Below are positions 20,102 to 29,105 of a stretch of DNA of 32,088 bases, piece after piece. The position numbers were made by a program, and so were the translations under genes. This stretch comes from an uncultured Roseibacillus sp. (GTDB taxonomy: Bacteria > Verrucomicrobiota > Verrucomicrobiia > Verrucomicrobiales > Akkermansiaceae). The number at the start of each line of letters is the position of its first letter. Within the stretch, counting starts at the first letter, position 1. The stretch spans positions 1 through 32,088 of the forward strand of contig CALFBF010000041.1 in assembly GCA_937949965.1 (NCBI GenBank), read 5' to 3'. Under the pieces are notes generated by a model, which saw only the letters and a program-made list of their open reading frames with translations, did no database searches and had not been told where the DNA came from.

Positions 20102-21193
20102 CTACTCTGCTAAAAAACTGCCAATCACGGCCATGGCTTCCACCTTGGCCGTTTTTTGATCTTCCGATTCGGCGAGGGAGAAGAGGGACATGAACATTGA
20201 TTGGCCATCGACCTTCTTCTGAAGAGAGAAAGGAGCATCGCTCGCCTCGACCGCGTTCCAAGTCGTCCGCACGGCCTTCCAGAAGTCCCCGGTCTTGGTC
20301 CAGTAGTCCTCGGCCTTAGCCAAGGAAGGAGTAGTGATGCGTTCATAACGCACCGCTCCTAACTCGGTCGCCAGTCTCTTCTGCACCCGGCCGTCGGTGA
20401 CGAGTAGTTTCTGATTAAGCTGCGAGTGAAGCCAACCGGTCGGAGTAACGGTGATTTCGTGCACTCCTCCGAGAACATTGTAGTCATCACGCACAGAGAA
20501 CTCACGGCGCGGAAGAGGTCGCCAAAAGTTTTGACTACGGAAAATAGAGAGACCTCCAAAGTGGGTCCATCGTCCCACGGTCTCGTAACGAGGAGAATCA
20601 TCGACCTGATAGACCGCTTGGGTCCAAGTTCCCTTCTGCTCGGGGAGCTCACGCTTGGCCCAATTGCGATCTCCTTGGAACTCGACCAGATTGCGGTCCT
20701 GAAACTTCCAATCCTGTCGCCAATGCTTCATCACGAAGGGATCGGAAACAGTGCCGTCTTCTTCAACAAATTCCATCACTAACACGTGTTGCAACGAAAT
20801 GAAGTCCGCTGACTCCTCAATCACAAAAGCGCGCTCGGTGGCCCAAGAAAAGTAAGGAGGACGCGGCTGATAGTTGTCGGCGCTGGAAGCAGTTTCGATG
20901 AAATCGAAACTGACACGATGGTCACCAGCAAGTGCCAAAATCGCGCGGCGATCTCGCTCTTTTTTATCCAATCCTGTCTCGTAGATAGCCTTGAACTCGG
21001 GCTTGGTCTCGGTTGCCAATTCCGTGCGGGAGGCCTTGGTGGTGCCACCGTAAGGCTTCATCGCTTCCCAACCCACAAAGGGCCATGAGAAAGGATGACC
21101 GATTCTTTCGGGGGTAGCTTCGGAGGCGGATTCCTCAGCGGCGACGAGCCAGGGAGTCGTCGCAAAGGTCAGTAAAAGGGCAACAGTCTTCAT
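20102..21193 (-). CDS. Exported DUF6607-like protein
   Basis: A 363-residue protein with signal peptide (MKTVALLLTFATTPWLVAA). The body carries a set of motifs I associate with DUF6607: ISLQHVLVMEFV, VMKHWRQDWKFQ, GTWTQAVYQVDDSPRYE, PLPRREFSVRDDYNVL and HEITVTPTGWLHSQLNQK. Function is unknown; the family is found in secreted or lipoprotein form in Bacteroidota and related marine bacteria. It is 70 bases downstream of the LolA-like gene on the same strand, which may indicate a joint envelope function. It converges with the TerC gene with 47 bases between the stops. Confidence 0.8.
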   Translation of the reverse strand: MKTVALLLTFATTPWLVAAEESASEATPERIGHPFSWPFVGWEAMKPYGGTTKASRTELATETKPEFKAIYETGLDKKERDRRAILALAGDHRVSFDFIETASSADNYQPRPPYFSWATERAFVIEESADFISLQHVLVMEFVEEDGTVSDPFVMKHWRQDWKFQDRNLVEFQGDRNWAKRELPEQKGTWTQAVYQVDDSPRYETVGRWTHFGGLSIFRSQNFWRPLPRREFSVRDDYNVLGGVHEITVTPTGWLHSQLNQKLLVTDGRVQKRLATELGAVRYERITTPSLAKAEDYWTKTGDFWKAVRTTWNAVEASDAPFSLQKKVDGQSMFMSLFSLAESEDQKTAKVEAMAVIGSFLAE

Positions 21194-21263
21194 GAGGTGA
21201 GCAATTTGCCACGCCCTCGGTCAGGTGCCACTCAGAATTTACCTGAAGGAGAAATTTTTCGCG

Positions 21264-21977
21264 CTAGCGGAGTCCTTGTGGTTTCTCCGCCTGAGGTTTC
21301 TCGAACTCCAAACTTGTGATTCCGATCGTGCGCCCGTCCTCACCATAGGACTGCACTTTCATGGTTTTGAGAGAATACTCTCCCCCACCCACACGCATGA
21401 TTTCGGTGACTTTGAAAATTTTGATACACTTACCGTCCGCCTGATAGCCATAGATTTGCATCAGCGCACCGGACTTCTTGTGCACCCAGACCTCGACGGT
21501 CTTATAGCGACCAACAGCCTTGGGATTAACGAGTTGGACCTTCCAAGCATCACGACCGATGCCGAGACTTTCTTCGCCGACGACAGTGCCGTTAGGCCAG
21601 TAGAGGAAGGACATCGCCAAGTCCTCATAAGTGAGGTCGGTGTCCATAATGGGAGCGGTGATTTTCTGATTATCGAAGCGCTTGATTTTCGTACCCACTC
21701 CCTCGAAAAGTTCATACTTATCATCGTCCAATTTGAGCTGAAACTTCTTCCACTGCTCTTTTTCAAAGACCTGAAACTCGATTCCTTGGTTCTCAATCAA
21801 AAAGAGCGCAATCGGAGTCTTCTGCTGCTCTTTCCGTAAAGTTCCCTTCAGGCTCGTGCTGTTCAAGGTGGTGACATAACGCGCGGTGCGCAGGATATCA
21901 TCTGCGTCTGGCAACTGCGCGGGAAGAGTGATCCAACTTGTGAGCAAGATCAGGGAAGCAAGGAAAGAGGTTTTCAT
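21264..21977 (-). CDS. LolA-like outer-membrane lipoprotein-sorting family protein
   Basis: A 237-residue exported protein (signal peptide MKTSFLASLILLTSWITLPA). After a short helix with DADDILRTARYV come beta strands forming the half-open barrel of LolA/LppX-like proteins; ITAPIMDTDLTYEDLAMSFLYW, WKVQLVNPK and VWVHKKSGALMQ are typical of the outer membrane lipoprotein-sorting (LolA-like, PF17131) group. Such proteins bind lipid or a lipoprotein acyl chain in the periplasm. The true LolA of the cell may be another gene, as this variant is often a paralogue next to an RND-type exporter, which is not present here. The DUF6607-like gene follows. Confidence 0.75.
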   Translation of the reverse strand: MKTSFLASLILLTSWITLPAQLPDADDILRTARYVTTLNSTSLKGTLRKEQQKTPIALFLIENQGIEFQVFEKEQWKKFQLKLDDDKYELFEGVGTKIKRFDNQKITAPIMDTDLTYEDLAMSFLYWPNGTVVGEESLGIGRDAWKVQLVNPKAVGRYKTVEVWVHKKSGALMQIYGYQADGKCIKIFKVTEIMRVGGGEYSLKTMKVQSYGEDGRTIGITSLEFEKPQAEKPQGLR

Positions 21978-22092
21978 AAAAGTAAATTGAGTCGTTCTCA
22001 GATGAGACCGCTGAGGGGAGGAGCCTATTCAGGCCAAGGAGCGAGAGACAGCGGGGACTTTGTCTTGGTGGACGCAGTTTTTTGCCTTCAGA

Positions 22093-22848
22093 CTACTTCT
22101 TCTCCCGCCTCACAAGGCTCTCAAAGTAAGGAGGAATGACGGTATCGAAGGTCATTTCTTTCTTCGAAAAAGGATGAATCAAGGTCAAGGAAGCTGAGTG
22201 AAGGGCAAGGCGAGGACGCTTGCGACTGGTGCCTTGTTTCGGTTCGGGGAGAGCTTTTTTGGATTCTTCACTGCGATACTTGCGATCGCCAAAGACCGGA
22301 CAACCGGAGTCTGAGAGGTGAACTCGGATTTGGTTCTTACGACCGGTGAGAAGCTCGATTTGGAGAAGGGAATTCCCCTGCCCTTGCTTGAGAACCTGAT
22401 AGGCAGTGCGCGATAATTTGCCCTTCTTTTTATCGGTCGTTGAGAAGACTTTCTGGGCCTTATTCTCTGCTAGATAGGAGCTGATGACTCCTTCTTTTTC
22501 CGGGGGTTCACCTTCGACAACGGCATAGTAGAGTTTGCGGAAATCGGGCCAGTTCTTTTGGAGAAAGTGCTTCGCCTTCTCGCTCTTCGCAAAGACAAGC
22601 ACGCCAGAGGTATCGCGATCAAGACGGTGAACGATGTAGACGCGGTGCGGAGACTTTGGGTTCCCCTTCCGCACGTATTCATTGAGCAAATAGTAGGCCG
22701 TATTTTCACGCACCTTTTCGCTGCTCACCGAGAGCAGTCCACTCACCTTTTCCACCACGAGGATATCCCGATCTTCGTAGAGGAAAGTGATGCCCTTGGG
22801 GTGATACTTCTTGGGCGGAAGCTTAAAGTTCTTGTCGTTATCAGACAT
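22093..22848 (-). CDS. RluA-family RNA pseudouridine synthase
   Basis: A 251-residue enzyme converting uridine to pseudouridine in rRNA or tRNA. The start at 22848 (MSDNDKNFKLPP) is preferred; an open frame runs to 22986 but would overlap the divergent helicase gene. Catalytic motif HRLDRDTSG is at 74-82 with the catalytic Asp at 77. Also present are VVEKVSGLLSV (31-41), LLTGRKNQIRVHL and GDRKY. No S4 domain precedes it, so it belongs with RluA/RluC-like or TruC-like enzymes lacking S4; the target site cannot be told. It is divergent from the DEAD-box helicase gene, suggesting a joint link to RNA metabolism. Confidence 0.93.
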   Translation of the reverse strand: MSDNDKNFKLPPKKYHPKGITFLYEDRDILVVEKVSGLLSVSSEKVRENTAYYLLNEYVRKGNPKSPHRVYIVHRLDRDTSGVLVFAKSEKAKHFLQKNWPDFRKLYYAVVEGEPPEKEGVISSYLAENKAQKVFSTTDKKKGKLSRTAYQVLKQGQGNSLLQIELLTGRKNQIRVHLSDSGCPVFGDRKYRSEESKKALPEPKQGTSRKRPRLALHSASLTLIHPFSKKEMTFDTVIPPYFESLVRREKK

Positions 22849-22977
22849 GGGTCGCCCGCTTGTAACGCAGGGAACGAGTCGGCGCAATGGGTTCTCGGGA
22901 GAAGATAAGCAACCAACGAAAGCGAAGAGACAATAAACTCGCTTTCCGTTCCAGAATTCCCGATAGCGGACTGCGAT

Positions 22978-24099
22978 ATGGCTCATCCTTTTCTCACCCT
23001 TGGCATCTCTGAAGACTTCGTGAAAGGTCTCGCAGAACTCGGTATCGAAAAGCCGACTCAGATCCAGAACAATGCCATCCCCCGTCTGCTAAAGGATGGC
23101 CGCGACTTCATCGCACAAGCACAGACGGGCACCGGTAAAACGGCTGCCTTTGGACTGCCTCTACTGGCAAAAATCGATCCCAAGAAACCCGAGATTCAAG
23201 GTTTAGTCATCGCCCCGACTCGTGAGCTAGCGAAGCAGATTGAGAAACAACTTTTCTGCTACACCAAATACACCGTTCGCATCTTTACCGAAATTCTGGC
23301 CGGAGGAGATTCCATCGACCGCCAGATTGCGGCCTTAAAGCGTCCTACCCACATCGTAGTGGCCACCCCAGGACGGCTGCTGGATCTGCTAGAAAGAGAA
23401 GCCCTCGACTTGAGCACGGTGCAGCACGTAGTGCTCGACGAAGCAGATGAGATGTTGAGCATGGGTTTCCAGAAACAGCTCAATCAGATCCTCAAGCTCA
23501 CTACGCAGCGGAGAGGGACCTGGCTCTTCTCGGCGACCTTCCCGGATAAGGTGGAACTGCTGATCCAAGATCACCTCTCCTCCAAAGCTCCTTTCCTGAA
23601 AGTCGATCAAACCCAAGTTGTAAATCGGAATATCGATCACCGCTACACCGTGCTGGAACATGCAGAGAAGGATGACTTCATCGCGGACTTTCTCGAAGAA
23701 CACGAAGGCGAACGCGGCCTTCTCTTCTGCCGGACTAAAGCAGGTGCGGTGGCATTGGGAAATCAGCTACGCAAGCGCGGCTTCCAAATCGAGGTTCTGC
23801 AAGGTGACCTCACCCAGAAAGAACGCGACAAGGTAATGCGCGCCTTCAAGAAAGAGCGAGTCCCCTTCCTCATTGCGACCGATGTCGCAGCGCGAGGAAT
23901 TGATGTCGCCGACCTTGCCTTTGTGCTGCATCATCAGTTACCCGATCAGGTGGAATACTACACTCATCGTAGTGGTCGCACCGCACGAGCGGGCAAGACC
24001 GGGCTTTCCCTCGTTCTTTTGGAGCCGAAGCAACGACCACGTCTCAAGAAATTGGCTTCAACGCTTAACATCGATTTCACCCAATACCACGGGCATTGA
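22978..24099 (+). CDS. DEAD-box ATP-dependent RNA helicase
   Basis: A 373-residue helicase with both RecA-like domains and almost no C-terminal extension. Motifs: Q motif around GIEKPTQIQ (22-30), I AQTGTGKT (48-55), Ia PTRELA (80-85), Ib TPGR (130-133), II DEAD (154-157), III SAT (185-187), then LIATDVAARGIDVAD and HRSGRTARAGKTG in domain 2. It unwinds short RNA duplexes in ribosome assembly or RNA decay; resemblance is to the RhlE/DeaD core, but the missing tail prevents a firm name. At 373 residues it is close to the minimum for the family. Confidence 0.94.
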   Translation: MAHPFLTLGISEDFVKGLAELGIEKPTQIQNNAIPRLLKDGRDFIAQAQTGTGKTAAFGLPLLAKIDPKKPEIQGLVIAPTRELAKQIEKQLFCYTKYTVRIFTEILAGGDSIDRQIAALKRPTHIVVATPGRLLDLLEREALDLSTVQHVVLDEADEMLSMGFQKQLNQILKLTTQRRGTWLFSATFPDKVELLIQDHLSSKAPFLKVDQTQVVNRNIDHRYTVLEHAEKDDFIADFLEEHEGERGLLFCRTKAGAVALGNQLRKRGFQIEVLQGDLTQKERDKVMRAFKKERVPFLIATDVAARGIDVADLAFVLHHQLPDQVEYYTHRSGRTARAGKTGLSLVLLEPKQRPRLKKLASTLNIDFTQYHGH

Positions 24100-24103
24100 G
24101 ACT

Positions 24104-24146
24104 CGGGAAGGAGCGCTGACTGACGACCTCAAGCTTCGTCTTCCCG
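24104..24146. other. Two-part inverted repeat between helicase and protease genes
   Basis: CGGGAA (24104-24109) pairs with TTCCCG (24141-24146), and inside it GACGA (24122-24126) pairs with TCGTC (24136-24140) with a 9-base loop and a 12-base bulge on the left side. It begins right after the helicase stop. No T-run follows. It might end or protect the convergent transcripts. Confidence 0.3.
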
Positions 24147-24268
24147 CGTCCCGGCAAGACGCATATTTACTACGGTCCTCGTATATCCAGACTAAAATCT
24201 GGGACTTTGCTCCTTTGCCCCTGCAGGACATTGACTCAGTTTGTTATCTTTTCCCAAACGGAAGGACT

Positions 24269-26164
24269 TTACTCACCGTCCACCAAGTCTGCGATGGTAG
24301 CCACGGGGAGCAGGTAGGTGCTTACGCGCCCGGCTCGCGCAATCACGACTCCGATCAAGCGACCCTCTATATCAACGACGGGGAGCCCCGACTCTTCAGG
24401 CGCAATGGTCATGTCCGTCTGCAAGACACTGGGGAAGCCATCACGAACCGTGCTCAATCCACGCTCATCCACCTGGTCCATCATTCGTTCCCGCCGACTC
24501 GAAAGTTGAGGAAGATCCTCCTTTCCCTTCAATCGGGCTACGAGTTCGATAGGGCCCGTTCGCCGTCGCACAGATAAATTCACAATCTGATCCGCTCCCG
24601 CACGACTGAGAACCGTCCGCAGTTCCTCGAAAGAATCAATCTGGCGTCCATTCACCGCCCAGATGACATCGGCTTCGCGCAAGCCCGCTTCTGCAGCGGC
24701 ACTTCCTGCGGTCACCCCTCTGATGAGAGCGCCTCCATTCTTATAACTATCATCCACGACTACTCCTAAAAAGCCTCGTGAGCTTTCTAACAGACTGCGT
24801 TCTGATACTGAAATCACGCCCACTCCTTCAGGAACTCCGTCTTGGCGTACTGCTGCGATCAAGGTCCCCGCTCGGGCAGAGACATTACTCGCAGTAATAG
24901 TTCGAAGACTCATTCCCGGTGGAAGTCGTAGTAGTACCAAATCGTGAGCAGCGAAAATCTCCATCACCTCCAAACCCAGTTCTCGCTGATCAGAATCCTG
25001 TGCCACTAATACTTCGGCCCCTTTCAGTTCGCTCCACTTTGCCAAAACTCGATTCCCATTCCAAACCGTCCCAAAGGCAACTGCTGTGCCATCCGCAAAA
25101 AGACGAACAACTCCATTACCTAATTCATCAGTAACTTCTCCAAAAGCCTTAAAAAAACGAAGAGCTTGAGCCTTTAGCTGATTCTGACCACGCTCGGTCA
25201 CGAAAGGAAGTGAGCCAACCCGGTCCAACTTCACTCGCGTGATGAGCTGTTCCTGACCTCGAAGAATATCAAGCACTACTTCGTCGCCTGCTTTCAAATT
25301 TTGTAAATAAGTCCGAAACCTTACGGGATTGGTGGGCTGTCCATCTACTCTCTGAACGATATCACCTGCTCGCAAACCCGCCACCTCAGCTGCAGACTCC
25401 GCCAGCACGGCATCTAACTTCACCCCTCGTTGACCAAGCTCGTTATGAAAAATCACACCTAAAGCTGGCTTCCCCTCGCGCTGACCAGGAGGCGGACGGA
25501 GTTCTTCCCAGCGCACGCCCGCCTTCAATTGCTCCCAATCCTCTAAAAAACCACTGATTCCAGCATGAGTATTGGTCTGCACGTCAGTTCCAATCCAAGA
25601 GTGAATCCCAACTACCTGCCCTTCGAGATCAAAAAGTGGTCCCCCAGAGTCTCCTCCAAAAAGCACGCAATCGCTCCCAAAAAAGTAATCTGTCATCTTA
25701 GAAATCACACGACCAAAACGAACGGGTGAAGCGCGCAAAGCGTCGTAACCTGACGGGTGACCAGTCGCGACTACCCAATCCCCCGGGCGAATAGCAGCAG
25801 AGTTCCCCAAAGGAGAAAAAACCCACGGCCCTTCCCCCTGCAACTGTAGCATTGCGGCATCGCGACGCCGATTCATCCCTAACACTTTCGCGGTAACCTC
25901 TTCGCCATCTTCAAAGAGAATCGAGGCCACATCAGCAACTGCTCCCGTGTCTAGATCGGTGACGACATGACCTGCTGTTAGAACCAAGCCGCTGGCCGAG
26001 ACCACGACTCCACTTCCAGTCGAGCCAAGCGCATTGACCGCAACGGTAGTTTTGCGAGCCTGTTGTACGAGTGGGTAAATCGAGCGCTGCAAATCAGTTA
26101 GATTCACCTCATCAGCCAGAACAGCCCCGAGTAACAAAAAGGTAAAAAAGACAACGCGTCTCAT
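24269..26164 (-). CDS. HtrA/DegP-like serine protease with PDZ and a second degenerate protease module
   Basis: A 631-residue exported protein (signal peptide MRRVVFFTFLLLGAVLA). Residues about 25-215 are a trypsin-like HtrA domain with H66 (LTAGHVV), D102 (RRDAAMLQL) and S173 (GGDSGGPL). A PDZ domain follows (about 230-312, LAESAAEVAGLRAGDIVQ). Residues 345-460 look like the first half of another trypsin fold (GTAVAFGTVWNG, FAAHDLVLLRL) without a catalytic His. Then comes a second PDZ (about 464-546, SAAAEAGLREADVIWAVNG), and residues 565-628 look like the second half of that fold, with PEESGLPVVD where GNSGGPLV would be. So a PDZ appears to be inserted into a pseudo-protease. It is probably a periplasmic quality-control protease. 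Confidence 0.88.
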   Translation of the reverse strand: MRRVVFFTFLLLGAVLADEVNLTDLQRSIYPLVQQARKTTVAVNALGSTGSGVVVSASGLVLTAGHVVTDLDTGAVADVASILFEDGEEVTAKVLGMNRRRDAAMLQLQGEGPWVFSPLGNSAAIRPGDWVVATGHPSGYDALRASPVRFGRVISKMTDYFFGSDCVLFGGDSGGPLFDLEGQVVGIHSWIGTDVQTNTHAGISGFLEDWEQLKAGVRWEELRPPPGQREGKPALGVIFHNELGQRGVKLDAVLAESAAEVAGLRAGDIVQRVDGQPTNPVRFRTYLQNLKAGDEVVLDILRGQEQLITRVKLDRVGSLPFVTERGQNQLKAQALRFFKAFGEVTDELGNGVVRLFADGTAVAFGTVWNGNRVLAKWSELKGAEVLVAQDSDQRELGLEVMEIFAAHDLVLLRLPPGMSLRTITASNVSARAGTLIAAVRQDGVPEGVGVISVSERSLLESSRGFLGVVVDDSYKNGGALIRGVTAGSAAAEAGLREADVIWAVNGRQIDSFEELRTVLSRAGADQIVNLSVRRRTGPIELVARLKGKEDLPQLSSRRERMMDQVDERGLSTVRDGFPSVLQTDMTIAPEESGLPVVDIEGRLIGVVIARAGRVSTYLLPVATIADLVDGE

Positions 26165-26221
26165 GACCTCAAAAACTCGCCCCAGTCGGTAAATCCGTCA
26201 ATATCGCAAATCGAACACATA

Positions 26222-27112
26222 CTAGCGAAGCTGAGAAGCGACTGCCTGATCCAAGGTAAAGGTGCCACTACCACTGCCGTTCACCTTCCCCCCCTCAGGC
26301 ACGAGATATTCAAAGACTGCAGGCACACGTACTCCTGGCTTTTGCGACATGAGGTAGACCCGAATAGCTAGGGGCTCCTTCCCCTCTGCTCCTGGGAGGC
26401 TCTTAACGGTATATTCCACCTGATTCACCCCAGGATTCGCGCCACCGATCACAACCTCGGCACGCTTGTTGTTAGCAATGGTGTGACGGCTACGACGGTT
26501 GACTTGCACCGTGACCTCACGACCAGGACAAAAGCAGTAAACCTTAGCAATATATGGGACGGGGCCCTTCAACTGAATGGCAGGAATCTGAGGTTGGCTC
26601 CCACTCGGAAGGAACTCAGCATCATCTAGGCTGGAGTAATCTCCTTTTGCCAATTGAGCGCGCACCTCAGGAAGGGCGATGAGATTAATAAACTCCGCCC
26701 CATCATACTTCCAGCCCTTCTCCTGCACAAAAGAGAGCACCAAAATGTTGTCTGTAGGAGTCCCTCCGACCCCAAAGTTGATCTTGCCAAAGTAAACGGC
26801 CTTCGCGGTCGAACCCCGCACCCGCAGGCGCGCGGGCGTCAATCCCCGTAAATCAGGCGGCGCGGCGGGAAGCTGAAAAACACTGGCTGGGAACGGAAGA
26901 CGCTCTGAAAAGATACGATTGCGAACCTCGACCTGGCGGCGAGCAGAAGTCGTCTGGCTCCAACGATGAGGATTCTTGGTAATCATCGCCTGTCGCCACT
27001 GATTATAGACGCCCTCCAGAACAGGTTGCATCTGACCTTGGCCAAAAAGAGAGGAAGAAGTCAGCGCGAAACCGAGCACAAAAAGCGTGGGAAACGGGGA
27101 AAGTGTCTTCAT
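26222..27112 (-). CDS. Exported protein of unknown function
   Basis: A 296-residue protein from the ATG at 27112; the frame is open to 27196 but MKTLSPFPTLFVLGFAL followed by TSSSLFG is a clear signal peptide. The first third has a helical region with NQWRQAMITKNPHRW, perhaps related to proteins that measure periplasmic substrates; the last third (IAKVYCFCPGREVTVQVN onward) is beta-rich. A CFC motif near residue 200 may bind metal or form a disulfide. No family is recognised. It is divergent from the esterase gene with 53 bases between starts and lies 57 bases upstream of the HtrA-like gene on the same strand, so co-transcription with the protease is possible. Confidence 0.7.
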   Translation of the reverse strand: MKTLSPFPTLFVLGFALTSSSLFGQGQMQPVLEGVYNQWRQAMITKNPHRWSQTTSARRQVEVRNRIFSERLPFPASVFQLPAAPPDLRGLTPARLRVRGSTAKAVYFGKINFGVGGTPTDNILVLSFVQEKGWKYDGAEFINLIALPEVRAQLAKGDYSSLDDAEFLPSGSQPQIPAIQLKGPVPYIAKVYCFCPGREVTVQVNRRSRHTIANNKRAEVVIGGANPGVNQVEYTVKSLPGAEGKEPLAIRVYLMSQKPGVRVPAVFEYLVPEGGKVNGSGSGTFTLDQAVASQLR

Positions 27113-27165
27113 GATGCGAGAAACTATCGACAAACCCCCGGCTCTGCGACCACCTTTTTCTTTAT

Positions 27166-28020
27166 ATGTCGTCTTTGCCGCAACTGACAGAAGCACCGGC
27201 CATCGGAGAGGCTCGCGACCGCGAGCTCCTCAAGGACGCGCACTCGTATGTCTATTACGAATCCCCCCAAGGTCCGCTCTCGGCGCACTTCTTTCTCCCC
27301 CCCGGACATAATCCCGAAGCCGCGCACCTGAATTGCATCCTCTTTCTCCACGGCGGGCTCTGGGATGCCTCCATGCCCACTCAGTTCGTCCCGCAATGTC
27401 ATCACTTTGTCTCCCGTGGTTGCATGGCGGTCACGGTGGAGTATCGCGTCTTTAACAAACACCGTACCAATCCCATGGAGGCGATCGAGGACGTGCGGAT
27501 GGCAATCGGTTTTTTAAAACAGAACGCCCAACTCATTGGAGTCGATCCCGAGCGCATCATCGTTGTCGGTGCTGGTTCTGGTGGTCACTTAGCACTCTCT
27601 TCTGCTGTACTCAGTCACACTGAGAATGCACAAGGGCTCGACCTCAAGCCCGCCGCAGTAGCCGCCTATTCAGCCATCGTAGATACTTCACCCAAGGGTG
27701 TCGGACATGATCGCTTCCCTTCTCCTAAGGAAGCGAAGCTCCACAGCCCACTCAATCAGCTCCCCAGCAAAGGCCTCCCGCCCTGCCTTCTTTTACACGG
27801 TTGCAATGACCGGGTGGCCCCTTACGAACAAGCTGTTAAATTCGCCAAAAACTACAAACGAAAAGGAAATCAGTGCGAGTTGGTCGACTTTGAAGGAGCG
27901 GGCCACACCTTCTTCAACTACAACACCAACGAACAGCTCTACAATCTCTCTCTCAATGCCCTTGATCGCTTTTTAGTGGACCTCAATTTCCTCTCCCCGG
28001 AAGAACCACTCGTGTTTTAG
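27166..28020 (+). CDS. Alpha/beta hydrolase, carboxylesterase/acetyl-esterase-like
   Basis: A 284-residue cytoplasmic hydrolase of the esterase/prolyl-oligopeptidase-like type. It shows the oxyanion motif HGG (62-64), nucleophile S138 in VGAGSGGH, acid D215 in HGCNDRVAPYEQ and base H247 in GAGHTFF. The segment VEYRVFNKHRTNPMEAIEDV is typical of the BD-FAE/acetyl-esterase group, in which a Glu/Asp-containing helix follows the YR. No signal peptide is seen. Natural substrate unknown. It is convergent with smpB; the stops are about 20 bases apart with a 6-bp inverted repeat TTAGGA/TCCTAA (28017-28038) between them. Confidence 0.88.
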   Translation: MSSLPQLTEAPAIGEARDRELLKDAHSYVYYESPQGPLSAHFFLPPGHNPEAAHLNCILFLHGGLWDASMPTQFVPQCHHFVSRGCMAVTVEYRVFNKHRTNPMEAIEDVRMAIGFLKQNAQLIGVDPERIIVVGAGSGGHLALSSAVLSHTENAQGLDLKPAAVAAYSAIVDTSPKGVGHDRFPSPKEAKLHSPLNQLPSKGLPPCLLLHGCNDRVAPYEQAVKFAKNYKRKGNQCELVDFEGAGHTFFNYNTNEQLYNLSLNALDRFLVDLNFLSPEEPLVF

Positions 28021-28039
28021 GAATAATTCAGGTCCTAAG

Positions 28040-28501
28040 CTAACGACCACGATTAAAACGAGCCATCTCCCGTTGTGCTTCTCGTAGCTCAACCTGCTTT
28101 TTAAGGTGATGACGCTGATCGCCGTGGGTCTTACCCTTGGCCTGGCCGACTTCCACCTTCACACGACGCCCTTTGAAATACATACGCAGCGCCACGAGAG
28201 TTTCGCCTTTGACCTGTGTCGCTTCTTGCAACTTCAGGATCTCGCTCTTGTGTAGTAACAATCGGCGTGGACGTTTGCTCTCGTGCTGGAACCACGCTCC
28301 CGCCGTCTGCCAGGGCTGGATATCGCAACCATAGAGAAAAACCTGTCCTCGCTCCACGCGTGCATAACCGTCGCGAATATTCACCTTCCCTTCGCGAATC
28401 GATTTCACCTCCGTGCCACGAAGTTCAATGCCACACTCGATCCGACTCAAGATATGAAAGTCGTGAAGCGCTTTTTTATTTTTCGCAATCTCAGTGATCA
28501 T
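28040..28501 (-). CDS. smpB: SsrA-binding protein SmpB
   Basis: SmpB brings tmRNA to stalled ribosomes for trans-translation. From the ATG at 28501 (MITEIAKNKKALHDFHIL) it has 153 residues, the family size; the frame is open upstream to 28588 but those residues are not SmpB-like. Family motifs are GIELRGTEVKSIREGKVNIRD, the GCDIQPW region and the basic tail KGKTHGDQRHHLKKQVELR, which helps position tmRNA in the A site. No tmRNA (ssrA) gene was found in the window. rpoZ lies 147 bases upstream on the same strand. Confidence 0.96.
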   Translation of the reverse strand: MITEIAKNKKALHDFHILSRIECGIELRGTEVKSIREGKVNIRDGYARVERGQVFLYGCDIQPWQTAGAWFQHESKRPRRLLLHKSEILKLQEATQVKGETLVALRMYFKGRRVKVEVGQAKGKTHGDQRHHLKKQVELREAQREMARFNRGR

Positions 28502-28648
28502 GAGGTGAGTGAGAGTAAGAGGATCTGGTCTGAAAAACAACCGATCTGCACAAAATGAAATCAGACTCTGAAAAGAGTCCACTGACAAAACCGATCGCTA
28601 AAGAACGAAGCGAACGGTTTCTTTCCCCCGAGAGAACTTCCGCGCAGC

Positions 28649-28855
28649 TTATTCAGCAGCAGGAGTCTCAGCGAGTTTGATCTTACCTTCGATGATTTCC
28701 ACCAAGGCAATATCAGCAGCGCCCATGCTGGGAACAGTATCAATGAGAGGAGCACGCCCATCATTCAGCTGCTTGACCCGGCGGGACACCATGTTAATCA
28801 GGACTTGGGGGTCAGGCATGACCTCGGACGCTTTCTCGACAAGCTCGCTTTTCAT
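28649..28855 (-). CDS. rpoZ: RNA polymerase omega subunit
   Basis: A small protein with the omega fold: MKSELVEKASEV, then QVLINMVSRRVKQLNDGRAPLI and ADIALVEIIEGKI, matching the omega pattern of a conserved xxxNxVSRRVxQL helix and a later ALxEIxxGKI helix. Omega helps assemble and stabilise RNA polymerase. The start chosen is the internal ATG (28855), giving 68 residues and the typical N-terminus; the frame is open further, with ATG 28921 and GTG 28927 giving up to 92 residues. The preceding extension (ENIVPFNQPKPVSRF) is not omega-like. Located upstream of smpB on the same strand. Confidence 0.8.
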   Translation of the reverse strand: MKSELVEKASEVMPDPQVLINMVSRRVKQLNDGRAPLIDTVPSMGAADIALVEIIEGKIKLAETPAAE

Positions 28856-29056
28856 AGGTGTTCCAGAAAACCGTGACACTGGTTTCGGTTGGTTGAATGG
28901 GACAATATTCTCCGCCTCCATCGTCACGTAATCAAAAAGTTAAATCCCTCACCAATTGAGGAGGCGAAGTGCTTTGCACGAAATCTACCCATTGACAAGA
29001 CATTTCCGTCCTAGTTCATGTTTCTAATTCCAAAGTGCTTCGCTCTGCAAAACAAA

Positions 29057-29070
29057 ATCGCGTGAGCGAT
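29057..29070. terminator. Bidirectional terminator-like hairpin
   Basis: ATCGC-GTGA-GCGAT forms a 5-bp stem with a 4-base loop. On the plus strand it is followed by ATTTT, on the minus strand by TTTGTTTTG. It could end transcription from either side of this gene-free stretch. The stem is short. Confidence 0.35.
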
Positions 29071-29105
29071 ATTTTCATCCCGGCTACGGCATAATTCTTA
29101 TGTGA

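Noticed and set aside
23873-24577. 234-residue plus-strand frame overlapping the helicase end and the protease gene
   Set aside because: Both overlapped genes are well supported in other frames; the product is low-complexity shadow sequence.
28561-28764. 67-residue minus-strand frame overlapping rpoZ
   Set aside because: It overlaps the omega gene in another frame and shows no features of its own.
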